DNA of 64,000 nucleotides, from positions 1,178,001 through 1,242,000 of the forward strand of contig NZ_CP119804.1 in the NCBI RefSeq assembly GCF_029338375.1. Reading direction: 5' to 3'. The translations under genes were made by a program, and so were the position numbers. Within the stretch, counting starts at the first letter, position 1. The number at the start of each line of letters is the position of its first letter. The notes beneath the pieces are model-generated. The model was not told where the DNA came from and searched no databases. It was given only the letters and a program-made list of their open reading frames with translations. Below are positions 8,244 to 16,763 of the stretch, in pieces. Origin of the DNA: Halorussus lipolyticus (GTDB taxonomy: Archaea > Halobacteriota > Halobacteria > Halobacteriales > Haladaptataceae).

Positions 8244-9797
8244 ATGGCTCGGGGCCGAAGCCTGTTCAGCGCCTTCCTCTCGATTTTCAGCGCCCGCGTC
8301 CTGACCTCGGTGGTCACCATCCTCTCGCTCCCGGTCATCGTCCGGGTGCTGGGACCGGCGGGCTACGGCGACTACGCCTTCCTGATGTCGGTGTTCAACG
8401 TCCTGATGATATTCGTGAGTTCGGGCGTGACCGAAGGCGTCCAGAAGTTCGTCGGCGAGGACCGCGACGACGAGTGGCGCGACAGAGTGGTCGGGTTCTA
8501 CCTCAAACTCGGCGCTGGCCTCGCAGTCGTCGGCGCAGTCGCAGTCGCCGGAATCGCAACCCTCGGCCCGATAGACTCGTGGTTCGGCCCGGACTTCAGG
8601 CTCTACTTCGTCCTGCTGGCGCTGATGATTCCGGCGGTCCAGTTCCGGTCGTTCGTCCGCCGGACCCTGATGGGCATGGGGTTGGAACGCTACTCCGAAC
8701 CCCTCACGGTGGCCAGCAAGGTGGTCTGGGTCGCGGCCGGACTCGCCCTGCTCTGGTTCGGGTGGGGCGTCGCGGGCCTGCTGACAGCGAACGTCCTGTC
8801 GAGCGCGACGGTGGCGCTGATAGGCGGCGCGCTGATTCTCGGGCAGGTGTCTCTGCCCCGAGTCACTTCCCGGCTTCCCGCCGAATTCCCCAAATCTGAA
8901 CTGCTGTCGTTCAACGTCCTGAACGTCGTCCTCGCGCTGTTGATGATGTCGCTCTACCACGTCGATGTCATCATGCTCCGGACGCTGGTCGGCGACTCGG
9001 TAACTGGCTACTACAAGTCCGCGCTCGCCATCGCCGAGTACCTCTGGTTCGTCCCTCTCTCGCTTCAGACCCTCCTCCTGCACTCGACTTCGGACCTCTG
9101 GGCCGACCACCGACTCGAACGCATCGAGGAGTTAGCCGCCAAAATCACCCGGTACGCCTTCGCGCTGACCGTCCTGCTCGCGCTCGGGGTGGCCGCGCTG
9201 GCCGGGCGGTTCGTCCCGCTCTACTACGGCGAGGAGTTCGCGCAGGCTATCACGCCGCTTCGCCTCCTCCTGCCGGGCGCGCTGGCGTTCGCCGTCGTCA
9301 GGCCCGTCTTCTCCATCTCGCGGGCCAACGGCGACCTCAGACCGCTTGTCGCGGCGACCGGGGGCGCGGCGCTCTTGAACGTCGTCCTCAACGCAGTGCT
9401 GATTCCCCGGTACGGGATGACCGGGGCCGCGATTGCGACCGGCGTCGGCTACGGGTCGATGCTCGCCTTCCACGTCGCCAGCGCCCGGCGACTCGGCTAC
9501 GACCCCCTCGCGGACCTCCGGGCCGGGCGCATCGCCGCGACGGCGGTCGTCTCCGCGGTCCCCATCTTCGGACTCTCTGCGCTGATAGCGAGCGATTTGC
9601 TCGCGCTCGCCGTCGTGCCGGTCGTCGGATTCGCGGTCTACCTCTCTGCGGCCCTGCTGTCGGGTGCCGTCCGGCACGAGGAGGTCGCCGGCATCGCGGC
9701 CGCGCTCCCAGTTCCCGCCCCAATCCAGTCGCTCGCGGAGACGTTCGGGGGCGTGGTGCGGTCCGAGCGCGGCGCGGACGAGGGAGGTGGGGAGTGA
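8244..9797 (+). CDS. Oligosaccharide flippase (Wzx/MATE-like, polysaccharide biosynthesis family)
   Basis: 517 residues with about 12-14 hydrophobic segments. The N-terminal pattern (FSAFLSIFSARVLTSVVTILSLPVIVRVLGPAGYGDYAF) is characteristic of O-antigen/teichoic-acid type translocases, and a typical C-terminal segment follows (YGMTGAAIATGVGYG). It likely flips a lipid-linked glycan across the membrane. It is tightly coupled to the GT2 gene upstream and is followed by a GT-C-like gene, the usual arrangement of assembly, flipping and further elongation or transfer. The sugar substrate cannot be deduced. Confidence 0.92.
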   Translation: MARGRSLFSAFLSIFSARVLTSVVTILSLPVIVRVLGPAGYGDYAFLMSVFNVLMIFVSSGVTEGVQKFVGEDRDDEWRDRVVGFYLKLGAGLAVVGAVAVAGIATLGPIDSWFGPDFRLYFVLLALMIPAVQFRSFVRRTLMGMGLERYSEPLTVASKVVWVAAGLALLWFGWGVAGLLTANVLSSATVALIGGALILGQVSLPRVTSRLPAEFPKSELLSFNVLNVVLALLMMSLYHVDVIMLRTLVGDSVTGYYKSALAIAEYLWFVPLSLQTLLLHSTSDLWADHRLERIEELAAKITRYAFALTVLLALGVAALAGRFVPLYYGEEFAQAITPLRLLLPGALAFAVVRPVFSISRANGDLRPLVAATGGAALLNVVLNAVLIPRYGMTGAAIATGVGYGSMLAFHVASARRLGYDPLADLRAGRIAATAVVSAVPIFGLSALIASDLLALAVVPVVGFAVYLSAALLSGAVRHEEVAGIAAALPVPAPIQSLAETFGGVVRSERGADEGGGE

Positions 9798-9926
9798 GGA
9801 AACGGCCCATTGAGACCGGAGAAGACAGCAGGTAACGTGTGGATAACAAAACCGTCGCCGAGCGTAGCGACCCCTAATCGCGGACTCGGACCTCGCTATC
9901 TGGAGAGAGAAAATGGCAGGAATACA

Positions 9927-11921
9927 ATGAGTAGCGGCGAGTTGAGAAGTCGCGTCGCGGACCAGCGCCTCGACGTGTGGGGAGCAGTCGCGGGTCTGTT
10001 CGTCGCCGTCGTGCTGTTTCCGATGCGGTTTCTGGCGTCCCAAATCTACGTCGAGACCATCCCGCTGGTGGTCGGCGGGGCCTGCCTGCTCTACCTGTTC
10101 ACCGTCCGCGAGGACATCCGAGAGACCGGTTTGCCGGAACTCTCCGGTGGATTCGCCCGCGTCCTGCCCGGCGTCGTCTTCGCCGGTATCGGCGTGATGG
10201 CGGCGCTGGCGGCGATTTCGGGCGGGCGGACCGTGGGGTTTCTCGCGTTGGCAGGAGTGGTCACTTCAGCGATGCTGGTCCAAATCGCGTTCGTCGCCGA
10301 GGAGGAACTGGACGTGCGCCTCCTGCTGGCCCAGATTCTGGGCCTCGCGTTCGTGGTCCGGTTCACCGCGCTCTACCTGACGCCCGGACTGGTCGGCATC
10401 GACGCGTGGTCTCACGTCTACGAGTACGCCGACGCGATTCGCGGCGCGCACTCGCTTGAGGCGATTGGCGACACCAAGTACTTCGCCGCGCCGCTGTATC
10501 ACCTGCTGGTCGTGACCGCTGGGGAGGTGCTGGGCACGTCGCTCCGGCAAGCCCTGTTCCTCTCGATGGGCGTGCTGATGGCACTGGTCCCGCTGTTCGT
10601 CTACGTCACGGCGCGCTTTTTCGTCCCGGTCCGGTGGGCGCTGTTCGGCACCGCGATGGTCGCCGTCTCGGACCAAGTGGTCCGGTGGTCCATCCACGTC
10701 ATCCCGACGAGTCTGGGCCTGTTTTTCTTCGGGGCGATTTTCTACTCGCTGTCGCGGTTGTTCTACACCGAGTCGCCCCGGCGCAACGTCGCGCTGGTCG
10801 TGCTGTTCAGCGTCGCGGTCATCCTGACCCATCAGGTGTCGTCGTTCATCGTGCTGGTACTGGTCGGCGCGGGGGTGCTGGCGCAGTTCGCGGTCCAGTT
10901 GTCGGCCCGGTGGGGCCTCGGTCCCCTCGCACCGACAGACGAGGACGGCAGGGCCGAGGAGGCCGAAGGTGCGGTCGAGAACGTCAACTTGCTGGGCGTC
11001 CTCGCCTTCGACCTCGGCCTGCTGGTGTTCATGTGGTCGATAACCCCCTACGGCGACGATTCGTTCCTCCAGACCGTGTTGGACTGGCTTGCGCTCACGC
11101 TGGCGAACTCCGCGCGGTTCCTCAACCTCGCCGGACCGTCGGGGACTGGTGGCGGCGGCGGTGGCGACCCCTCCCTGCTGGCCGAGATTGCGACCTACAT
11201 CGACGCGGGCGGCATCCTGCTGTTGCTGTTCGCCACGGTGACGGGGAGTCTGGTCGCGCTCCGGCGGAGTCGGGCCAGACAACGGGCTTACACCTTCGTC
11301 GGAGCAATCGTCATCATGCTGGCGTTCGCGTTCGTCCTGCCGCTCTTTGGCATCCGGACCTTCCTGCCGAGTCGGTGGTTCGCCTTCCTCCACGTCATGA
11401 TGGTGGTCGTCGGCGTGGTCGGACTCCACTACCTCTCGCGGACGCTCCCGAGAGAGGCCGCCGTCGCGCTCGTGGTCGTCTTCGCCGCAGTCTTCCCGGC
11501 GGTGATGATGCTGTCGGTCAGCGGCACCCGCGACAACCCGGTCGTGACCGGCGAGCGCACTCGGTACGCCTACACCGGGTCGGAAATCGCGGCGGTCCGG
11601 ACCATCGGCGACATCCGGCCGAACGACGACCGACCGCTGTACACCGACCACCCCTACAAGGCGGTGTTCAAGCGGACCGGTGCCCACGAATCCGAGATTC
11701 TGCAACTGACCGAGGACGACCGGCCAGCGCCCGACTCGGGGGTGGTCGTCTACCGGGAGTACCAGTCCTACGGCGGCGCGCAGTTCGAGAGTCCCGGCGG
11801 CTACACCCCGATTCGCCACCTCGCGCCCGAGGCGGTCTGCGGCGACCGGTCGAGTAGCGTCTACGCCAACGGAGACGTACAGATGTGTCTTTTAGACATA
11901 TATAGTGATTCGAGAGAATGA
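9927..11921 (+). CDS. Large polytopic membrane protein, GT-C glycosyltransferase-like
   Basis: 664 residues from ATG 9927 (MSSGELRSRV); 39 further in-frame codons upstream look non-coding. About 13 membrane segments are followed by a short C-terminal extracellular domain. The first large outer loop holds GIDAWSHVYEYADAI, an acidic motif placed as in dolichyl-phosphate-sugar-dependent GT-C enzymes such as PMT/GT39 and ArnT. A Gly-rich loop (GGGGGG, about 450) separates later segments. In this cluster it probably adds a sugar from a polyprenyl-phosphate donor on the outer face; the exact reaction is unknown. Confidence 0.75.
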   Translation: MSSGELRSRVADQRLDVWGAVAGLFVAVVLFPMRFLASQIYVETIPLVVGGACLLYLFTVREDIRETGLPELSGGFARVLPGVVFAGIGVMAALAAISGGRTVGFLALAGVVTSAMLVQIAFVAEEELDVRLLLAQILGLAFVVRFTALYLTPGLVGIDAWSHVYEYADAIRGAHSLEAIGDTKYFAAPLYHLLVVTAGEVLGTSLRQALFLSMGVLMALVPLFVYVTARFFVPVRWALFGTAMVAVSDQVVRWSIHVIPTSLGLFFFGAIFYSLSRLFYTESPRRNVALVVLFSVAVILTHQVSSFIVLVLVGAGVLAQFAVQLSARWGLGPLAPTDEDGRAEEAEGAVENVNLLGVLAFDLGLLVFMWSITPYGDDSFLQTVLDWLALTLANSARFLNLAGPSGTGGGGGGDPSLLAEIATYIDAGGILLLLFATVTGSLVALRRSRARQRAYTFVGAIVIMLAFAFVLPLFGIRTFLPSRWFAFLHVMMVVVGVVGLHYLSRTLPREAAVALVVVFAAVFPAVMMLSVSGTRDNPVVTGERTRYAYTGSEIAAVRTIGDIRPNDDRPLYTDHPYKAVFKRTGAHESEILQLTEDDRPAPDSGVVVYREYQSYGGAQFESPGGYTPIRHLAPEAVCGDRSSSVYANGDVQMCLLDIYSDSRE

Positions 11922-11939
11922 AATACAAATTCCTAACAC

Positions 11940-13058
11940 ATGAAATCTAACGCAGAACCGAACGGCGAGACCGACCCTGACTCCGGGACACTCGCCCGTC
12001 GCGTCCCGCTGGACCTGCTCGCAACGGTCGCGCTGGCGCTCGTCGCGGCCGCCGCCCTGCTCGCGCTCCCGACGAGAGCGCCGCTGACCGACCTCCTCGG
12101 CGCGTCGGCGGGCGCGCTGACTGCACGACTCGTCACGCTCGCGCTCGGTCTGCCCCTCCTGCTGTTCCTGCCGGGGTACGCCGCCGTCGCGGTGCTGTTC
12201 CCCGGCCGAGAACCCGACGTGGAGCGCCTCGACGCCGAGGGCAATCCGGTGGCTCCTCGGTTCCAGTTCCGCGAGCGCGAGCGCATCGACGACCCGGCCC
12301 GCGTCACCCTCGCTATCGGCGTCAGCGCCGTCGTCACGCCCGTCACCGCGCTCGCGGTCAACTTCACACCGTGGGGCCTATACGCTCGGCCGCTGGTCGT
12401 CGCGCTCGCCGGCGTCGTGGTGGTCGGAAGCCTCGTCGCGGCGGTCGTCCGACTTCGACTGCCCCCCGAGGACCGCTTCGCGCCGACGCTTCGGCCGGCC
12501 TCCTCGGCGCTGTCCTCGGGCGATAGCGACCTCGGAGCCGCCAATCTCGTCCTCGCGGTCGGCGTGCTGGTCGCCGTCGCGGGCATCGGATTCGCGGTCG
12601 CAGTCCCTAAACCCGGCGCGCAGTTCACCGAACTCTACCTGCTGAGCGAGGACGAAAACGGCACGCTGGTCGCCGACGACTACCCCGAGTTCGCGGCCGA
12701 CGACCCCGAACCGCTGGTCGTCGCCGTCGAGAACCACGAAGGGCGAGACGTGACCTACTCGCTCGTGGTCGAACACCAGCGCGTCGAACCCGGCGGGTCG
12801 GCGGTGGTGAACGAGACACAACTCGCCCGAACCGAGATTGCGGTGGCCTCGGGCGAGCGCGAACTCACCCGGTTCGACCTCTCGCCGGAGACCGGCCCGG
12901 ACTCCCGCCTGCGGGTCCTCGTCTACCGCGGGCCGGTTCCCGCTGACCCGACCGCCGAGTCGGCCTACCGGCACGTGGTCCTCTGGCTTGGCGACGGGAG
13001 CGAGAACGCGACGGCGACGGGGACGACCCGTTCTCCGGCCACCGGTCCGAACACCTGA
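11940..13058 (+). CDS. DUF1616 domain membrane protein
   Basis: 372 residues. Four to five N-terminal membrane segments include the family motif LLLFLPGYAAVAVLFP. After a last hydrophobic segment (about 205-225) comes an extracellular beta-rich domain beginning FTELYLLSEDENG, typical of DUF1616. DUF1616 proteins recur beside glycosyltransferases and flippases in archaea, which fits the four genes upstream, but their function is unknown. The C-terminus is Thr/Ser-rich (ENATATGTTRSP), a plausible glycosylated tail. It follows the GT-C-like gene by 18 bases. Confidence 0.88.
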   Translation: MKSNAEPNGETDPDSGTLARRVPLDLLATVALALVAAAALLALPTRAPLTDLLGASAGALTARLVTLALGLPLLLFLPGYAAVAVLFPGREPDVERLDAEGNPVAPRFQFRERERIDDPARVTLAIGVSAVVTPVTALAVNFTPWGLYARPLVVALAGVVVVGSLVAAVVRLRLPPEDRFAPTLRPASSALSSGDSDLGAANLVLAVGVLVAVAGIGFAVAVPKPGAQFTELYLLSEDENGTLVADDYPEFAADDPEPLVVAVENHEGRDVTYSLVVEHQRVEPGGSAVVNETQLARTEIAVASGERELTRFDLSPETGPDSRLRVLVYRGPVPADPTAESAYRHVVLWLGDGSENATATGTTRSPATGPNT

Positions 13059-13099
13059 GGCGAAAACATCAAACCCTCGCGCGCGAGACACGATAAGTA

Positions 13100-13594
13100 A
13101 TGTCCGACACCGCGACGCTGATGGATTCGTACACCGAGATGACAGAACTGCTCCTGCCCAACGACACCAACAATCTCGGCCGGGCGCTCGGAGGAGCGGT
13201 CCTCCACTGGATGGACATCTGCGGGGCCATCTCTGCGATGCGGTTCTCGAACCACCAGTGCGTCACGGCGTCGATGGACCACGTGGATTTCATCTCGCCT
13301 ATCGACCTCGGCGAAGTCGCCATCGTGGAGGCCTTCGTCTTCAACACGGGCAAGACCAGCATCGACGTGAAGGTGGACGTGCGCGCCGAGGACCCCCGAG
13401 AGGGCGACGAGCGCGAGACCACCACCTCCTTCTTCACCTTCGTCGCGTTGGACGACGAGGGCAGGCCGACCCCCGTCCCGGACCTCGACTGTCCGACCGA
13501 CAACCAGCGGGCGCTGAGGGACGCCGCCCGCGAACAGCGCCGCGAGCAGTTGGCGGCCGTCGCCGAGAAAATCGAGGAGACCGGCGACGACTAG
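13100..13594 (+). CDS. Acyl-CoA thioesterase, single hot-dog domain
   Basis: 164 residues. DTNNLGRALGGAVLHWMDICGAISA contains the hot-dog helix and the catalytic Asp region of the YciA/BFIT/ACOT group. CVTASMDHVDFISPIDLGE is the conserved strand-turn that follows it, and TSFFTFVALDDEGRP is the last core strand. It hydrolyses acyl-CoA to free acid and CoA in the cytoplasm; chain-length preference cannot be read from sequence. The 3' end converges on a DUF4397 gene 21 bases away. Confidence 0.92.
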   Translation: MSDTATLMDSYTEMTELLLPNDTNNLGRALGGAVLHWMDICGAISAMRFSNHQCVTASMDHVDFISPIDLGEVAIVEAFVFNTGKTSIDVKVDVRAEDPREGDERETTTSFFTFVALDDEGRPTPVPDLDCPTDNQRALRDAAREQRREQLAAVAEKIEETGDD

Positions 13595-13615
13595 GACGAC
13601 GAGCGAGTCGCCTGC

Positions 13616-14437
13616 CTACGCCTCGGTCGTCGTCTCGTTGCCGTCAGCCTCCGCCTCGGTCGTCTCGGTGGTGGCCGTCACACCGGGTATCTCGGGGTTG
13701 TCGGTCTGGTCGATGGCGACGAACAGCGCGACCGGTTCGTCGGGTTGCTCGTCCTCGGGTGCCGCGAACGCCGAGTAGGCGGTCGCGTTGACGAGGCTCT
13801 CGGTGTGCGACGAGACGAGGGTCCCGTTGTTGTCCTCGGTGGCCTCCCGGACGTTCAGCGTGTAGACGCCCGAGGGGACCGTGACGTACTCGGTCGCGTT
13901 GCCGAATCGCACGTCGTCGAACAGCACTTCACCGGTCCGGTTGACCGTCACGTCAACCGGCCCGAGGTCGGGCGAGACGTGGACCAGTCGGACCGAGGCG
14001 TTGGAACCACTCGGCGCTCTGGAGGCGTCCTGAAGCGCGACGAGTCGGAACTCCTCGGTCGCGTTCTCCGCGACCTGCCCGACCGCCGCGAGCGTGAGTC
14101 GGTCGTTGGCGGGCACCGAGACCTGACGCGCCAACACGGTCGTCTCGTTCTCGGCGGTGACGATACTGACTCGATACTCGCCCTCCTGCAGGTCGAGGTA
14201 GTCAGTCACGTCGCCGAATTCGAGGTCTTGAGCAATCGTCTCGTTGTCCACCAGCACGTCCACGGCGGGCGCGTCGGCCGACATGTGAGCGATGCGGACC
14301 GCCGAGTTCTCGGGGTCCTGCACCGTCGCGGTCGGATTCGTCAGCGATGCGACCGAGCCGACGCCGAGGCTGGCGACGACGGCGAGTGCGACTGCAATCG
14401 TAATCGCTCGCGTTCGTGTCGAGTTCGTTCTCAGCAT
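13616..14437 (-). CDS. Exported DUF4397 protein with two repeats and ETTT tail (paralogue 1)
   Basis: 273 residues. An N-terminal signal segment (TRAITIAVALAVVASLGVGSVASL) looks Sec-type. Two DUF4397 repeats follow, marked by VRIAHMSADAPAVDVLVDN and VRLVHVSPDLGPVDVTVN. The C-terminus is Thr/Glu-rich and ends in GNETTTEA. DUF4397 domains are beta-sandwich modules of secreted or cell-surface proteins; binding partners are unknown. It is a tandem paralogue of the gene at 14598-15380, each with its own TATA-like box. Confidence 0.9.
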   Translation of the reverse strand: MLRTNSTRTRAITIAVALAVVASLGVGSVASLTNPTATVQDPENSAVRIAHMSADAPAVDVLVDNETIAQDLEFGDVTDYLDLQEGEYRVSIVTAENETTVLARQVSVPANDRLTLAAVGQVAENATEEFRLVALQDASRAPSGSNASVRLVHVSPDLGPVDVTVNRTGEVLFDDVRFGNATEYVTVPSGVYTLNVREATEDNNGTLVSSHTESLVNATAYSAFAAPEDEQPDEPVALFVAIDQTDNPEIPGVTATTETTEAEADGNETTTEA

Positions 14438-14462
14438 CTCTGACGATTATCCGATTCGGCGC

Positions 14463-14470
14463 AATATAAA
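14463..14470 (-). promoter_or_regulatory. TATA-like box for DUF4397 paralogue 1
   Basis: TTTATATT (minus strand) lies about 26-33 bases before the ATG at 14437, giving a short or absent leader, as is usual in haloarchaea. Confidence 0.5.
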
Positions 14471-14597
14471 GCGAGACGACCGTCCAACCGCGTAATCCGG
14501 GACAGCGAGACGCAACCCGAGGATTACGGCACGGTAGCTCCGAGCGCCGCGCTCGAAATCTGGCTTACGCCGCGAAAAAGTAGCGTAGACTCCGCGT

Positions 14598-15380
14598 CTA
14601 CATCTCGGTGGTCGTCTCGTTGCCCATCTCCGTCCCCATCATCTCGCCGCTGGAATCGGTGGCGAGGAGGACCTCGAAGGGCGTGTCCGCGGGTTCGTCG
14701 TCAGGCGAGAGGTACCCGGCCGCGATAGCCGAGTAGGCCGTGCCGCCCTCCAGCGAGACGTTGACCGTGGTCAGGACCTCGCCGTCGTTGTCGGCGGTCG
14801 CGGGCCGAATTTCGAGCGAGTAGTCACCGGCCGGAACGCTCGCGTAGTCGGTCGCGTTCGGGAACGAGGCGTTGTCGTACAGCACTGCACCCGACGAGGC
14901 GACGGTCACGTCAACCGGCCCGGCGTCGGGCGAGGCGTGAATCAGGCGCACCGTGGCGTTCTCGTCGCTCGGCGACTCGAAGTCGTCAACGTAGATTTCG
15001 GGCGCGAAGGTCTCCTCGCTGACCTCGCCGGTGGCCGCGATGGTGTACATCGTGTCGGCCTCGACCGAGACGTTGCCCTCGAAGACGACCGTCTCGTTCT
15101 CCGAGGTCTGAATCGTCACGGTGTGTTCTCCGGCCGAGAGTTCGAGGTAGTCGCTGACGGTGCCGAACTCGACGCCTTCGAGCGCGGCGCTCCCGTCAAC
15201 CAGCACGTCCACGGCGGGCGCGTCCGGCGAGAGGTGCGCGACCCGAACCTGTGCAGACCCGTCTTCCTGTCCGCTTGCTCCCACTGTTACCATTCCGACG
15301 CCGACGAAACTCAGCATCACCAGCATAGCGACGCCGAGCGTCGCCATCCGTCCTATCGTGTTGTTTTGTTGTTCACTCAT
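14598..15380 (-). CDS. Exported DUF4397 protein with ETTT tail (paralogue 2)
   Basis: 260 residues from ATG 15380 (MSEQQNNTIG). The hydrophobic segment MATLGVAMLVMLSFVGVGMVTVGAS acts as signal or anchor. Repeats begin VRVAHLSPDAPAVDVLVDG and VRLIHASPDAGPVDVTVAS, as in the neighbour, and the tail ends MGNETTTEM. The gene arrangement suggests tandem duplication with divergence in the second repeat. The 160-base gap between the pair holds the promoter of paralogue 1. Surface location and a structural or adhesive role are inferences. Confidence 0.9.
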   Translation of the reverse strand: MSEQQNNTIGRMATLGVAMLVMLSFVGVGMVTVGASGQEDGSAQVRVAHLSPDAPAVDVLVDGSAALEGVEFGTVSDYLELSAGEHTVTIQTSENETVVFEGNVSVEADTMYTIAATGEVSEETFAPEIYVDDFESPSDENATVRLIHASPDAGPVDVTVASSGAVLYDNASFPNATDYASVPAGDYSLEIRPATADNDGEVLTTVNVSLEGGTAYSAIAAGYLSPDDEPADTPFEVLLATDSSGEMMGTEMGNETTTEM

Positions 15381-15409
15381 ACCGCAGACGGTTCTCAGGA
15401 CGAATCGAA

Positions 15410-15416
15410 CATAAAT
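15410..15416 (-). promoter_or_regulatory. TATA-like box for DUF4397 paralogue 2
   Basis: ATTTATG (minus strand) is 30 bases before the ATG at 15380, matching the spacing seen for the tandem paralogue. Confidence 0.45.
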
Positions 15417-15541
15417 CGGCACGACCATTCACGGCGTAAGGCCGAGAATAGCCGGCAGAAACCAGTATTACCGGAGAGTTTCGTCACACGACGAATTCGG
15501 CTTTCGTCTGGCGGAAACCGATTCCTAATCGGTTTATTTCA

Positions 15542-16390
15542 TTATACGTACCCTGACAGCTTCTCGTAGGCCTCCTCGGCCACCCGGTCGGGTTCGTCGG
15601 GGTAGGTGTAGAGTTCGAGCGTGGCGAACCCGTCGTAGTCGATGTCCGAGAGGGCATCGAAGATGGCCGCGAAGTCGAGGTCCCCCTCGCCCGGCACGCG
15701 GTGGTAGTGTTTGCCTCTGCGACCGCCCACGATGTCTTCGAGGTGGACGCCCGTGATGTGGCCCGCGCTCCGGTGGATGGTGTCGGTCAGGTCCTCGCCG
15801 TAGACTGCGGCGTGGCCCACGTCGAGGTTGATACCCAGCGAGTCCCGGCCCACGTCCTCGATGAGCGCCAGCACTTCGTCGGTACACTCCACCAGCAGTT
15901 CGGGTTCGTACTCGATGCCGACCTCGACGCCCCGGTCCTCGGCGTAGTCCAGAATCTCGGCCAGCGACTCGCGGAGATATTGGTGGGCCTCCTCGGGAGG
16001 GTTGCCGGGCAGGGGTCTGCCGGTGGCGAGACAGACCGCCGGAGAATCGACGGCCTCGGCGAGGTCGATTGCGCGCTTGGTGTACTCGACGCGCCACGCG
16101 CGCTCCTCGTCGTCGTCGGTGACGACGCTCGGGTCGAAGAACGCCGAAGGCGGCGCGTCGTCGTAGTACCCCATCGCGGTGTTGGCGTTGATGTTCGAGA
16201 CTTCGAGACCGGTCTCGTCGAGGGCGTCTTGCACCGCCCGCCGGTCCTCGTCGCCGAACTCGGGGAAGTAGGCGTGGGGGTCGTCGCCGAGGAGTTCCAC
16301 CCCACTGTACCCGTGGTCGGCGATGCGCCGGACGGCTTCCGGGAGTTCGTACTCGGTGTAGGCGTTGGTCGAGAAGGCCAGTTCGGTCAT
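15542..16390 (-). CDS. Sugar phosphate isomerase/epimerase family TIM barrel (EboE-like 1)
   Basis: 282 residues of the xylose-isomerase-like TIM-barrel family. Candidate metal ligands are Glu in GIEYEPE, Asp/His in NLDVGHAAV, His in GVHLEDI and Glu in ATLELYTYP. It is clearly paralogous to the protein at 19827-20657: both share an FSxNA start, GYxGVELLxDxPHxY and an H-LEDI-type segment. The pair flanks the PQQ dehydrogenase and the UbiA gene, so it may act in the same pathway as the ebo-like cluster. The isomerised compound is unknown. Confidence 0.87.
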   Translation of the reverse strand: MTELAFSTNAYTEYELPEAVRRIADHGYSGVELLGDDPHAYFPEFGDEDRRAVQDALDETGLEVSNINANTAMGYYDDAPPSAFFDPSVVTDDDEERAWRVEYTKRAIDLAEAVDSPAVCLATGRPLPGNPPEEAHQYLRESLAEILDYAEDRGVEVGIEYEPELLVECTDEVLALIEDVGRDSLGINLDVGHAAVYGEDLTDTIHRSAGHITGVHLEDIVGGRRGKHYHRVPGEGDLDFAAIFDALSDIDYDGFATLELYTYPDEPDRVAEEAYEKLSGYV

Positions 16391-16763
16391 AGCGCGTGGA
16401 CGACGGCCGGGAAGTTACGTGTTGTCCTCGCTCCGACGTGACGGACGACTTTGGATGTAGACGCGACGAGGACGCCCCACTGCCAGCGGAGAAGTGAACG
16501 CTCTCGAAACCCCAGCCGCTCGCGGTCACGTGAGCGGTGCGCGGCGCTCTGCGCCGCCACCGGCGAGCGGAGCGACTGAGGGTCGGTCGGCCCGTCGTGG
16601 CGCGTCGAGCGGACACAACGCGCCCCTTCGTTTGAGAAATGTCTGGACATATCTTACAAATTCGTAGGATTGCTAAAGAATTGGAAATGCGTCTTTCTCA
16701 CCGCTCCGACGACACCGCTGTCGGGCGGCGACTCGTCGCCGCCCGGTGTCGCTCGGTCGTCGC
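16391..16763. repeat. Gene-free gap with structured GC-rich element
   Basis: I see no credible gene in these 373 bases. A palindromic block lies at 16516-16570: outer arms 16516-16523 and 16563-16570, a CACGTG palindrome near 16527-16532, and an inner hairpin (arms 16541-16547 and 16551-16557) extended by GGTG/CACC pairing. The block after it (about 16578-16596) resembles 40340-40360, sharing GGCCCGTCGT. Bases 16637-16690 are AT-rich. Confidence 0.55.

Noticed and set aside
9810..9926. N-terminal extension of the GT-C-like protein
   Set aside because: The first 39 codons lack membrane or haloarchaeal character, and ATG 9927 directly precedes a typical N-terminus.
10266..11819. 517-codon minus-strand frame
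   Set aside because: Shadow of the GT-C-like membrane protein; runs of Gln, Glu, Arg and Asp are typical of antisense frames in GC-rich DNA.
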